This document shows, piece after piece, positions 1-8,595 of a DNA stretch of 64,000 bases (positions are counted from its first letter, which is position 1; every line of letters starts with the position of its first letter). This DNA comes from Owenia fusiformis (lineage: Eukaryota; Annelida; Polychaeta; Sabellida; Oweniidae), in contig CAIIXF020000006.1 in assembly GCA_903813345.2 (NCBI GenBank), positions 15,444,348-15,508,347 of the forward strand, given 5' to 3'. The notes under the pieces were generated by a model. That model was not told the DNA's origin and did not search any database. It saw nothing but the letters and a program-made list of their open reading frames with translations. The translations under genes were made by a program, and so were the position numbers.

Positions 1-226
1 TCAACGTGCATCTGTTTATTGTAATAAATGAAATGCGTTTTTTATATATACGTATTTGTGACATATATTTAGGGTAGGTTATTCATAGTTTTTACTAGTA
101 AAACAAGAATTTGTCGAAATTCCGTCAAAAACTAGAAGCAGGGGACTGACCGGGTGCGTTAATGTATATTGATAAGATAATATAGTTGATGTAGATCCTT
201 TGAAGTAGATCTGCATATTTTCAACT
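1..226. other. Host flank left of the Polinton
   Basis: AT-rich host sequence with no gene or repeat that I can recognise. Its last six bases (tcaact, 221-226) are repeated at 9908-9913 and form the left half of the target-site duplication of the Polinton insertion. Confidence 0.7.
221..226 (+). repeat. Target-site duplication, left copy
   Basis: The hexamer tcaact lies immediately outside the left inverted repeat. The same hexamer lies immediately outside the right repeat at 9908-9913. Six-base duplications are typical of Polinton integrases. Confidence 0.9.
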
Positions 227-569
227 AGTAGTCTAATAGGCACAGCGACCCGGAAGTGTTCGGCAGAGGTCAAATATAAGCGCTCTGATTGGTCAATTTT
301 AATCACGTGACCTCGCTGTGATTGGTCAATTTATAAGCCACGTGACTCGGTACGTATTAGCCTCTATGGGTTTAATAACATGGGTTAATGGGCAATAAAT
401 GTCTCATTAACATTGATGGATGGTTTATCATGAATTTATAATCTAGCTTCAGCCAGCACTTACGGTACAATCCTAGCAATTTGATGAGAAGGTTGACAGC
501 TGTAAGTCGTAAAAAAGGAATAATCAAACTCATAAACCCAACTTCGATTACCAAGTTCGAAACGGCCGT
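227..569 (+). repeat. Left terminal inverted repeat of the Polinton
   Basis: 343 bp, the reverse complement of 9564-9907. By eye the only difference is one A in an A-run (the right copy has one more near 9651). It contains two tandem degenerate modules at about 285-310 and 318-345, each with GATTGGTCAAT (a CCAAT-box in reverse) followed by CACGTG (E-box), as expected of promoter or replication-origin signals inside a viral-type terminus. A TATA-like element follows just inside the repeat. Confidence 0.95.
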
Positions 570-582
570 TAAGCAGTCCCAG

Positions 583-593
583 TATATATAAAG
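583..593 (+). promoter_or_regulatory. TATA-like box for the left-end plus-strand genes
   Basis: TATATATAAAG lies 14 bp inside the left inverted repeat and about 140 bp upstream of the first plus-strand coding start (732). The CCAAT and E-box modules of the repeat lie 240-300 bp upstream. This is a promoter by position and motif only. Short upstream ATG frames at 623 and 640 precede the gene. Confidence 0.4.
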
Positions 594-731
594 ACAGATT
601 AACTTATCTGTTACAACATTAAATGCAAAATTACTAACGATGCCAATCGGAAAATTTCGAGTTCCAGCTAACATTAAAACCATAAAAATGGAGACTTCAT
701 AGAGACAATTTCCACACCAAAATTAGTTTTA

Positions 732-1398
732 ATGAAAATATGCGATGGGATGTTCTCAGCCGTCAATAAAGATGGGGTCGACATCCGAAATTACCAAATA
801 TGGCCAATCACAGGCATATCAAATGTATGCAATGCCTATGGGACGAGTGCGGGAATATTTCTAACTCATAATCGTATGGCTAGACTCATCGACAATTTGC
901 CTCACGTAACGGCAAAATTTGAGGAGATTGAAGCCAAGAAAAAAACGACTGATGTAACAGAGTGGGACATTTTACTTGGGGGAAACTTTCGTCTCAATGT
1001 CCATCCTAAATTTCGAAGAGTCAACATACGAGGTAAGGTTTTTAAATGATTTGTAACTGATCATGCAATGTTAAAATAAAAAAAAATAAAATGAAAAATT
1101 AAAAGAATCAAAAAGAAAAATTGAAGTTGTCAATATTATTGTATCCATTTATCATATTTTAAAGGTTATCACATCAATAATTACTCTGACGATCCGCGAA
1201 AAACATTTGCCTGATCGGTACGGTATCGTGATGACGCGTCAAGTCTTTGAGATGTTTGTGGACAACCTCATAAAATATGGCCTCGTTCAACCTACCGAAC
1301 CTCATTGTATAATAACGGGTCATGCAGAAAAAAGTGATGCTGATAGTTGTAGTGAATGTAGTTATTTCGAGCCTGGGGATTTCAGAAGCCATAGTTAA
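732..1398 (+). pseudogene. Two-exon gene, probable tandem PC4-like ssDNA-binding protein, frame-broken
   Basis: Exon 1 is 732-1032 and ends in a strong donor (GTAAGG at 1033); exon 2 begins after TTTAAAG at 1165 and runs to a stop at 1396-1398. No database hit supports the family call; it rests on pattern. Exon 1 shows VDIRNYQ followed by GIFLTHNRMARLIDNL, resembling the PC4/p15 signature (a vDIReYY strand, then GIsLt and a helix). It continues with LGGNFRLNVHPKFRRVNIRG, the start of a second copy that exon 2 completes with a GIVMTRQVFEMFVDNL helix. PC4 proteins bind single-stranded DNA and act in replication or transcription. Splicing at the visible sites leaves exon 2 out of frame by one base; the discrepancy maps to the A-run at about 1198-1203, where a single-base indel (or sequencing error) would explain it. 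The true start may lie upstream. Confidence 0.5.
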
Positions 1399-1471
1399 AT
1401 CTCGCAGTAGAAATAAAGATATATATACGTCAATGTAAGTAATATAGCCATTCATACCTAGGTTATTGAAC

Positions 1472-1853
1472 ATGATAGGTCAATTATTAGTTTCGAGCGT
1501 TATTGCAACATGTTGCATTTGTCGAAACATCAATGTTACTCGACACTTTAATGAAACTGAAAACGTAACACCTTATTACGTACTGAAACCATATATTAGT
1601 AGTAGTTACGATGTAAATCTAGAGACTCCAATGGCCTTAAGCTTTACCGGAGGTGTTTTAACTTTTGTTATCATAGGTGAGTTACGTGAATTTTGAGAAA
1701 CTATAATATACCATAATGTTTGGCTTATATTTAATGGTGGTAACTAGTGCTATATCATTTTTAGGTAATGTGTTATGGCTTAGAATGATAACGAGATCCA
1801 AATTACCGATTGTTAAGGATGAAAGACAAAGGGAGCCTATGATAGCCGTATAA
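1472..1853 (+). CDS. Spliced small type I membrane protein of the Polinton
   Basis: Exon 1 is 1472-1676, the 88-bp intron has GTGAGT at 1677 and TTTTTAG ending at 1764, and exon 2 is 1765-1853. The phase-1 join is open and gives 97 residues. The product has a hydrophobic N-terminus ending near two cysteines (likely signal peptide), a short ectodomain of about 40 residues with three N-glycosylation sequons (NVT, NET, NVT), one membrane segment around LSFTGGVLTFVIIGNVLWL and a basic cytoplasmic tail starting RMITR. The splice join falls inside the membrane segment, which strongly supports the gene model. I do not recognise the family. A surface glycoprotein in a capsid-encoding element could act in membrane interaction or be captured from a host; both ideas are inference. 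Confidence 0.7.
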
Positions 1854-2738
1854 AATTCATACAATGTGTACAAAAGATATACGACAAATAAATAAGAATG
1901 TATTAAACTAGATAAGAAAATCCCTTAATTTGTTTGTTTATTGTTCTTTAATTGTTTAAAACTTAGTGAAACATAATAAATCCTTAGGATTATTCGATGT
2001 AAGTTTATTAATTCCAAAGTTTCAACATTTGTACAAAATCATTAATTACAGACCTACACACAAAGTTGCAATGTTATCTACTTAGAAACACGTGTATATT
2101 CGATTAGGGTGACATCTTCAAATATTAAAATACTCTGTACGATGCTGACATCTAGTGGTAGTTGGATATCACTACATTGATACAAATATATAACATTTAT
2201 CGAGCATACATATTCAACATTAAACATCGTTGGAATGTAATCATATGATATTGTTTACACGTGTATTGCGATTTAGCATTGAAATTGCAAACCTCGATTG
2301 AGTAAATTAGCATTTGAGGCTTTTTGAACACCGCATTAATGAGGATTTAAACCGACCTCTTTAAGAAAACTTTAAGACAACTATGTTGTTTTATTTGAAA
2401 ATTACATTCAGAATTTAAACAATACCGCCAAATAGAATAAATTCTGGTCTTGAATAAATATGCAGATTTCCTAAAATCTTTTTTAAATACCTTTCCTAGA
2501 TTTCAATACTGTTTAGCGATTCCTTAATTAAAACAAAAATACGAAGTGAACCGAGTAACTTGGGAAGATTACATGCATTGCTTGAGTTTAATTGATTTAT
2601 ATCGGTCCAATTAAATACAATGGTAAATGAGATGGCTATAATTAAGTAGGCAAAGTCTGACTTTAGTCCAACAAACAAGTTTACGGCTACAGGGGTGATA
2701 TTCATATCATTGTATTCAAATATGTCCTAATAGAGTGT
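1854..2738. other. Gene-free AT-rich stretch of the Polinton
   Basis: No open frame worth calling on either strand and no clear repeat. It separates the plus-strand left-end genes from the minus-strand capsid block. A family B polymerase of more than 1000 residues would be expected somewhere in a standard Polinton and is not here. Confidence 0.6.
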
Positions 2739-3179
2739 TTAAAATGGCAGCCATTTTGCTTTGTTTTTACGAGGTCTCTTAAGAGCTTTGGCCGGAATAC
2801 CTGGTACTTTGTGCGATGTGGCGCTTCTTTTGTAAATGAACCTAGGTGTATTATCGGTATACCTAGGCATCCCTATTGCATCATCATCATCACTGGCTGA
2901 TAGTCCTGCGTCATAATTTTGTTTACTCGTGGTATCTTCCTTAAAGTCGCTATCGGATGGGGCATCCAATTTATTTTCCGAGGAAAACGTAGATGCATCA
3001 TTACTTCCGGAATCAACCTGCTTCGTATGACTAGGTTTACGTGAACCTATTCCACCATCCATTTTATCAGTATTAGGTAGCGACTGATCTATGGTTTTGT
3101 TATTACCCTCCTCAGTTTTACGCGTAGAATTTTCGAGTCTATTATATTTATCATAAGGTATCAAAACAGATTTGATCAT
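2739..3179 (-). CDS. Conserved small Polinton protein, function unknown
   Basis: 146 residues. It begins MIKSVLIPYDKYNRL, a start that I associate with a small conserved protein beside the capsid genes of animal Polintons; the function is not known. The middle (about 20-110) is low-complexity, acidic and Ser/Asp-rich with a DDDD run, and the C-terminus is basic and ends KAKWLPF. Its ATG overlaps the stop of the upstream gene by four bases (ATGA, 3176-3179), so the two are probably expressed together. A structural or DNA-associated virion role is inference from position. Confidence 0.6.
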   Translation of the reverse strand: MIKSVLIPYDKYNRLENSTRKTEEGNNKTIDQSLPNTDKMDGGIGSRKPSHTKQVDSGSNDASTFSSENKLDAPSDSDFKEDTTSKQNYDAGLSASDDDDAIGMPRYTDNTPRFIYKRSATSHKVPGIPAKALKRPRKNKAKWLPF

Positions 3180-3499
3180 GACTTCAATTTTTGGATAAAA
3201 TTATGAATGGATTTAATCAATATACCCAAAACTGATGTATTACGTTTGATCAAGTCCTTTCTGAACTTCCTACTTTTGGATTTGGTCGCAATGTGTTGCA
3301 AAACTTGTTTATGACGTTTCAATTTTTGTTTATAAAAATTCGTTATAGGGAGACTACCGTGAAGTACGTTAAGAACAATTTCACCCAGAACTTGAAGTTG
3401 CGTTTCTGTAATTGAACTCAATAAAACTTTCATTTGCTGTAAAGTACTAGTCAAAAGAAAATTTAGGAAGTTTTTATTCCTTTTAATAAGTGCTGACAT
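3176..3499 (-). CDS. Small basic conserved Polinton protein (PX-like)
   Basis: 107 residues, rich in Lys, Leu and Ile, with a conserved core of the form ALNVLHGSLPIT followed by KQKLKRHKQVL, then a basic stretch and a hydrophobic C-terminal helix. The layout (helix, short loop, KRHK cluster) matches a small basic protein common in Polintons and adintoviruses, often placed with core or membrane-active virion peptides; its function is unproven. It lies between the packaging ATPase gene (60 bp upstream) and the gene it overlaps by four bases. Confidence 0.6.
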   Translation of the reverse strand: MSALIKRNKNFLNFLLTSTLQQMKVLLSSITETQLQVLGEIVLNVLHGSLPITNFYKQKLKRHKQVLQHIATKSKSRKFRKDLIKRNTSVLGILIKSIHNFIQKLKS

Positions 3500-3558
3500 C
3501 GTGACATGTCTTTTATATGTTGTCAGGTAACCGTCTGGATCTATACTGACGCGTTCAA

Positions 3559-4230
3559 TTAACTTTTGGGTTTATAAATGATAGGGTCTTCATCCAGAAA
3601 TATACGCGTGCGTAATCTATATTCATCAACGCCATCTGGCGACATATCCACGACTATATAACCGTATCTTTCCGAAGTGGCGTCCAAATAAGTGTCCATA
3701 AAATATTTCGTTTTATCCGGATATATCTGACCAGCCAAACACTTTAGTTGTCTTTTATCACGATTTGCTTTGAAAATGATGAAATACTGCGTATTTAATG
3801 AAATATTTCTAGCGCTAGGACCCTGACACAAGGCGTTTTGTGTTAGAAAAAGGACATTCATATTTCTATGATGACATAATTGCGTGAATATTTTGGCGGC
3901 CTCTCTACTTTGACATACGCTAGCCATTAAATCATCTAGAACTAGAAATGTTGGTAACGCTATATCTTTTGTAAAATTTAAGATGTCTTCCTCGTCGACT
4001 AGTCCTTCGTGAAATATGATTTCATCTTTAAATTGTAGCTCCATATCGCTGTACAGGGATTGCCAAGTTGCGTAACAAAACAATATTTTGGTAGGTGAAT
4101 TCGAACTATTTTGAAACAAGGCGTCTCTATGTTTTAGAATTTTGAAACACATGTTAGTTTTCCCCGATTGAGACGCTCCTATCATGGCGATAGAGGTAGG
4201 CGAATTAAAGGGCACCAGGCTATGTGTCAT
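3559..4230 (-). CDS. DNA-packaging ATPase (FtsK/HerA, A32-like)
   Basis: 223 residues. Walker A GASQSGKT is at 18-25, Walker B LVLDDL at 96-101 and a sensor-like LTQN at 129-132, in the order and spacing of the short FtsK-HerA ATPases that pump genomes into Polinton, adintovirus and large-DNA-virus capsids. The length fits the family. It lies in the capsid-protease-ATPase block, as is usual. The reading frame is intact with no missing motif. A183-bp spacer separates it from the protease gene. Confidence 0.9.
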   Translation of the reverse strand: MTHSLVPFNSPTSIAMIGASQSGKTNMCFKILKHRDALFQNSSNSPTKILFCYATWQSLYSDMELQFKDEIIFHEGLVDEEDILNFTKDIALPTFLVLDDLMASVCQSREAAKIFTQLCHHRNMNVLFLTQNALCQGPSARNISLNTQYFIIFKANRDKRQLKCLAGQIYPDKTKYFMDTYLDATSERYGYIVVDMSPDGVDEYRLRTRIFLDEDPIIYKPKS

Positions 4231-4413
4231 GACTTTGACGGTTGAACTTACAATGATAAATATTTGTTTTGCAAAGTCTTTTATTTAAACAATCGGGCCA
4301 TTGATGATTTTTAATAAGTTAGTACCAAAGAACAAATATAATTTTTTACCTAATCCATTTTATTTCGATACACAATTGTATAACATACATAGAATATAAA
4401 CAATTATATCTAA

Positions 4414-4953
4414 TTAACTTTCTAAAGCCTGAATATTCGGTTTAACGCAGGTTTGGCATTCTACATAAGTCACTGCGGATTTGGTAGAAAAGTGAGTCTT
4501 GAAATAATCTATGGTGGTTAGATCGTTGTAATAAGTATCCTCGATATTATAGTCATTCAATATACCCAGTAAGCTTTCATTTCTACGAATATAACGATCC
4601 ATTACAACTAATGTATATTGGCCACAGATTGTACTTTCATCATCTTGAAGTCTCAAGTTATTGTATATAAATGTATCCGAATTATTTTGTATGAATTCAA
4701 ATAGACCATATTTTCGAGGATGACCACCCAAACTGTCAAAATACATACAAGTTTTCTGCCCCAACGTGTCAATCTTGAATACGAGTAAGACCCAATGTAA
4801 TCCGGGGTGATCATGCTTGGCCGTATTAACGATATAAACGGCTAATTTACTCGGAGAAAACCGCGGTAATTCATCTTTGGCGCAGACCCTACGGTAGGCG
4901 GTTTTTAAATATGGCGTAGATTCTAATATATGCCTTAATTGGAGAGAGTTCAT
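4414..4953 (-). CDS. Adenain-like cysteine protease (maturation protease)
   Basis: 179 residues, a usual length for Polinton proteases. The catalytic triad of family C5 can be placed at H53 (in GLHW), D73 (in YFDSLGG) and C110 (in TICGQYT), with Q103 as the likely oxyanion residue. These enzymes cleave capsid-associated precursors during virion maturation. Its ATG shares one base with the stop of the capsid gene upstream (TAATG at 4953), which points to coupled expression. The frame is intact. Confidence 0.9.
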   Translation of the reverse strand: MNSLQLRHILESTPYLKTAYRRVCAKDELPRFSPSKLAVYIVNTAKHDHPGLHWVLLVFKIDTLGQKTCMYFDSLGGHPRKYGLFEFIQNNSDTFIYNNLRLQDDESTICGQYTLVVMDRYIRRNESLLGILNDYNIEDTYYNDLTTIDYFKTHFSTKSAVTYVECQTCVKPNIQALES

Positions 4954-6277
4954 TATGTTATGATGTTCCTAGCCTCGTCTATCTGAATAACTTTGGGAAA
5001 CTCCGCTAATATCAGGATGTTGATCGGTTCTAGTAAAGGTTTTTGAAAATGACCATTGATGGATAAATTACCCCTTCTCTCGATCGAATTAACTTGCGTA
5101 CTACCGATGTTATTGACGTCAAATCTTAAAATTGTAGTTCCGTTGGCGAAATCGTCTCTGGATATGTACGCGTTTCGTTTTTGGTCGTTAAACTGGGGAA
5201 ATAAGTTGTTGTAACACGTTATATACTTGTTCATTAGATCACCTGTTCTGTAATCTAATGTTACGGGATTGGTCACGCTTAGTCCATCGACTAACACATC
5301 TAGATAATCTAAGTTGAAATGTTGAAAGTTGAAAGGATTCAAATTGTACACGCCCATTTGAGATCGAGCCGTGACCATGACAAGGTATATCGTTTGAGGC
5401 ACCCTACCTAGAAATAAATTATCGATTTGAAAATTGCGGTTTCCGGTGGCCACACTTAAACTTTTCATTTCTCTGCCGATGTACGGATATTGAGCCAGAT
5501 TCGTCTTTAACGTTTGGGCGTGACCTTCCAATACACCGGGTGTCGGCTCAATTTTGGCAATTCTTAGAAATGCGTCGGTAATCTTAACCTTATAAGCTAC
5601 GTCGTTATCATTAGCCGTTAGGTTAAAGGCAGCCGGGGATGGTGTTAGTTTGACTTGAATATCTATGTTATTCAACAAATATTTTTCAATCTTAAAGATG
5701 TCAGCGTGCAATGGACCCGCCATTTCAACCTCCAAACTCTCGATCGTGTGTGCCATTCTCCTCAGGAATCCATTATTTTTGGAGTCAAACCCGTTATGGT
5801 CGTTACCTAGACTGGCTTCATCCTTAAAATACATTTGGGATGATAAGTAACCTTGCATATCTGCCGCTGATGTGTTTAGTACTGTTTGAATATAACTTGT
5901 GTACGGGTAATAAGGTCCCGATGTTGAAATTGATTTTTGCTGCATTTGAACATCCACTTGCGAGAATAATGAATGTAACCAAAGATTAGCGCAAGTAACT
6001 TTGGGTGCAGATGCCGCCGGGTTGTTGGATCTAAAGGCAATGGACTCCCATCCGGCATGGTTATTTTTGCCTTGACGAATAACACTGTTTTACTCAAATC
6101 TAAGTAGTGATCTCCGTTATTTGTTATATCGAAGGTTAATGGATTACCATCTGATAGATTGATCGGTCTAAAATTGACATATTTCAACTGCTTCGTGCTG
6201 ACATCCGTGTCGCGAGAATCGAAAATCATAAACTGCTCGTTCACAACCTCGCTAGAACTGTCCATAATGTTATCCAT
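4953..6277 (-). pseudogene. Major capsid protein (double jelly-roll), broken by one frameshift
   Basis: Two overlapping open frames make one gene. The N-terminal frame starts at 6277 and reads through the first jelly-roll strands (motifs PLTFDITNNGDHYLDL and TVLFVKAKI) to about 6020. The remainder, beginning with LWLHSLFSQVDV in the other frame, continues to the stop at 4953. Together they span about 440 residues, slightly short of typical Polinton capsid proteins. The frames switch near 6010-6022 in a CCCGGCGG stretch; the change is equivalent to one missing base or a -1 slip. This is either mutation, an assembly error in a GC-rich run, or (less likely) programmed slippage. Neighbours are the protease downstream and two small virion-type genes upstream. 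Confidence 0.85.
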
Positions 6278-6315
6278 TTTTATTTGTTTGTTTTTGTTTT
6301 ATCTGTTTTTCCCTT

Positions 6316-6663
6316 TTAATCAAATATGGTACTTATACCGAGCGTGTTATTTTCACGTTTTCCACGTTTTTTCTTTAATATGGTGTTACTCACTTCGATA
6401 CCTTTGGTACGTGTGGTCTTATTTTTAAATACGGTAGGTTTTATAGATTTAATCCGGGGGCCTGTATCTATGATGTTATCACGACGCATGTGCGCTCTAG
6501 CTCTTTGAACACTAGCTTCAGACGGCGATATCATAGTTACACGCGCCCCACTTCCGATTTGGTCGGTTGTACCACTTTTCAAAGGAACGTAATGAGCCTT
6601 GTTTACTTTAATTTTAACCATTTTTTTCTCTGGTTTTGAGAACAGATCTGTCCAGATATCCAT
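6316..6663 (-). CDS. Small basic protein of the capsid block, unknown
   Basis: 115 residues, strongly basic, with KKMVKIKVNKAHYVPLKSG near the N-terminus, an Arg-rich middle (RARAHMRRD) and a Lys/Arg-rich C-terminal third (ILKKKRGKREN). No domain is recognised. Position between the capsid and penton-like genes, small size and charge suggest a core or DNA-condensing protein, comparable in role to adenoviral core peptides, but that is inference. Confidence 0.55.
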   Translation of the reverse strand: MDIWTDLFSKPEKKMVKIKVNKAHYVPLKSGTTDQIGSGARVTMISPSEASVQRARAHMRRDNIIDTGPRIKSIKPTVFKNKTTRTKGIEVSNTILKKKRGKRENNTLGISTIFD

Positions 6664-6694
6664 AGCCTTTGTATTAGATTGGCGAAAAGTTTAC

Positions 6695-7120
6695 TCAAAT
6701 ATGTAATCTCTTTTTAAAATGTAAAACGCACGTTGTGGGGCTATTATTCGTAAATTCCACGGGTGAACCGTCCTTATAAGTCAAGGTAATACTGATCTCG
6801 TTAAAGTTGTTTAGTCCTAAATCCAAGTAATATATATTTTTGAATTGGCAGTATGTCTTAGATGTCGATATAGTACGTAGGATCGTCCTCGAAGTTGGTC
6901 CTACTAATGATTCACCTATTATATTACAATATACGTATATTAAGCCTTTATTTATATGTTTACCTAGACAAATTTCGGTTAAACCGCAAGTCCAGTTTTC
7001 TAATTTTTTAAATGTTTGGTAATTGGGTAACTTGCTGGTAAATTTACTTTGAGTGTTATCCGCGTAATAAATTAAGGAATCATCGCTCGAAAGATGTACG
7101 TACGTCTGTTTCAAACTCAT
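6695..7120 (-). CDS. Penton-like minor capsid protein candidate
   Basis: 141 residues. The N-terminal pattern (YVHLSSDDSLIYYADNT, then FTSKLP, then WTCGLTEICL) and the C-terminal pattern (ISITLTYKDGSPVEF, then VLHFKK) match the start and end of the beta-rich minor capsid/penton-type proteins of Polintons as I know them. Those relatives are usually longer, so this one may have lost internal loops. The frame is intact. It is 31 bp upstream of the small basic gene, in the same orientation. Confidence 0.55.
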   Translation of the reverse strand: MSLKQTYVHLSSDDSLIYYADNTQSKFTSKLPNYQTFKKLENWTCGLTEICLGKHINKGLIYVYCNIIGESLVGPTSRTILRTISTSKTYCQFKNIYYLDLGLNNFNEISITLTYKDGSPVEFTNNSPTTCVLHFKKRLHI

Positions 7121-7189
7121 AACTAAATTAACCCGTATAGGTATCTTCTTAAATACCCAGGTGCGAGGCGAGTCTATCGAATATCTTTG

Positions 7190-7261
7190 GGCTCATTGAT
7201 CTAGAAGTGCGATTCTCAATTTGGATGTGAGAGGTCTCGGGGGTCGAATCCCGGACGGGCC
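7190..7261 (+). tRNA. tRNA-Pro(UGG)-like gene inside the Polinton
   Basis: 72 bp that align along their whole length with eukaryotic tRNA-Pro: acceptor GGCTCAT/ACGGGCC, A-box region TGATCTAGAAG, anticodon TGG at 7222-7224, B-box GGGTCGAATCC with one change from consensus. A run of ten T at 7264-7273 is a good Pol III terminator. There are mismatches in the acceptor, anticodon and T stems and T54 is replaced by G, so it may be a decayed or divergent tRNA. It lies on the plus strand in the gap between the minus-strand integrase and penton-like genes, antisense to the block's transcription. Confidence 0.7.
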
Positions 7262-7263
7262 TA

Positions 7264-7273
7264 TTTTTTTTTT
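7264..7273 (+). terminator. Pol III T-run after the tRNA-like gene
   Basis: Ten consecutive T on the plus strand three bases after the tRNA-Pro-like sequence, the standard Pol III stop signal. Confidence 0.55.
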
Positions 7274-7305
7274 GTATAAATGATTTCATTTTAATTACCA
7301 TGTCT

Positions 7306-8595
7306 TTAAATTTCAGAGATATCCTTAATATTCACCCAGGAATTGAATTTTTTCGGCCAGAACTTCCATTTTACTAACGCCAATCTGTTGTTTGGTAATC
7401 GCCCCTTATATTTAAGAATATGATCTATTTGAAATAACTGATCCGGTTTAGTGGTCACCCTATTCAATTCTTCGTTATAGAATGTGCCTTTTATGTCATC
7501 GTCGTTATAATCCATCAATTTATAAACGGGTACACCGTCCCTCTTATATTTACTTTTAATTTTGAATATTTCACCTGTCCATCGCGCGTGATATTCCTTC
7601 TGAAATGGTTGTCGTAACGTAGATATACGTACTAAATCGTGGACTTTGAATTTAAAAACAACCTTTGATTTTCGTTTCTTTGCCACATTTTCTTTCTTGA
7701 CATTTACGTTTTTAACACGTTCCCGTTGTTCACGTTGCTCTTGCCTCGTCAACTGTTCATGCATAACTTCGTATTGGGTGGCTTCATTCACGCTAGATGG
7801 CGCCCTACCGATAGTTCTATGAAATGTTTCGTTGTAACCATTTACTATGTCCATTAGAACATCGACGTAACGATTAGATTGACGAGCAATCATGTATCTG
7901 TGTACTCGGCCAGAGATTGTTTTAATAGCTCTCTCGATAAAGTTGCTTTTTGTTTCGTTCAGACTGAAGATTTGTTTAATTCCTAATTTATCTAAATATA
8001 CCTTCAAGAGATTGTTGGCAAATTCTTTTCCCAGGTCAAACCTAAAGATGGCGGGGTGTTTAGCTTCGCCTAAATCATCCAAAATGCTTTTGATGGCTTG
8101 AAATGTCTCCTTTGCCGTTTTAGTTTTTAATAGTTTCGCATGTACAAATTTACTGAAAACGTCAATGATCAAGAGAACGTAAGAAAAATTATCGTTGTCT
8201 GATTTTAATTTGCTATAATCTATCAAATCGGCTTCCAGCATATAATGAATTCCCAATGTATCAACTGGACTTCTTTTAAATTTTCTCTTGACAGGTTTAT
8301 ACATTGTGTAAGATTCAACACCATTCAAAAAATCCTTTACCATTTTTAATGTTATGTCGTTTCTAAGTTCTTTGATACTTTTGTACAATTTAGATGGTGA
8401 TGTAAAGCTACCCTTAAATGTAGGGTCGAAATACAACCGACTAAGATAACGTCTAACCTCCTCATCCATGTCAAAAACTGAAGTGTTGTTAGAATCGTGA
8501 CTTGGTGCTTTATAAGTGAATGCGACTTTAAAACCATTGTTCATTGGTAGACAAAATGAAAAAAAATATCGAAATTTTTTGCGAGGGTAAAACAT
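7306..8595 (-). CDS. Polinton integrase (retroviral-type DDE with chromodomain)
   Basis: Up to 429 residues. An N-terminal domain (YFDPTFKGSFTSPSKLYKSI, then YKPVKRKFKR) typical of Polinton integrases precedes the RNase H-fold core: D123 in LEADLIDY, D187 in RFDLGKEF and E221 in NFIERAIKTISGR. A C-terminal chromodomain follows at about 385-426 (FQIDHILKYKGR, then LVKWKFWPKKFNSW). It inserts the element and produces the 6-bp duplication. The first 17 codons lie inside the adjacent tandem repeat, whose other units encode similar out-of-context peptides, so the Met at 8544 is the more likely start. The frame is intact. Confidence 0.93.
   Translation of the reverse strand: MFYPRKKFRYFFSFCLPMNNGFKVAFTYKAPSHDSNNTSVFDMDEEVRRYLSRLYFDPTFKGSFTSPSKLYKSIKELRNDITLKMVKDFLNGVESYTMYKPVKRKFKRSPVDTLGIHYMLEADLIDYSKLKSDNDNFSYVLLIIDVFSKFVHAKLLKTKTAKETFQAIKSILDDLGEAKHPAIFRFDLGKEFANNLLKVYLDKLGIKQIFSLNETKSNFIERAIKTISGRVHRYMIARQSNRYVDVLMDIVNGYNETFHRTIGRAPSSVNEATQYEVMHEQLTRQEQREQRERVKNVNVKKENVAKKRKSKVVFKFKVHDLVRISTLRQPFQKEYHARWTGEIFKIKSKYKRDGVPVYKLMDYNDDDIKGTFYNEELNRVTTKPDQLFQIDHILKYKGRLPNNRLALVKWKFWPKKFNSWVNIKDISEI

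Noticed and set aside
372-683. 103-residue minus-strand frame over the left terminal repeat
   Set aside because: It lies mostly in the inverted repeat and the promoter region, shows no domain, and its counterpart in the right repeat is interrupted by the one-base difference.
1854-2738. Possible remnant of the Polinton DNA polymerase
   Set aside because: I looked for long frames or family B motifs (such as DTDS-type or KxY) on both strands between the terminal repeats and found none.
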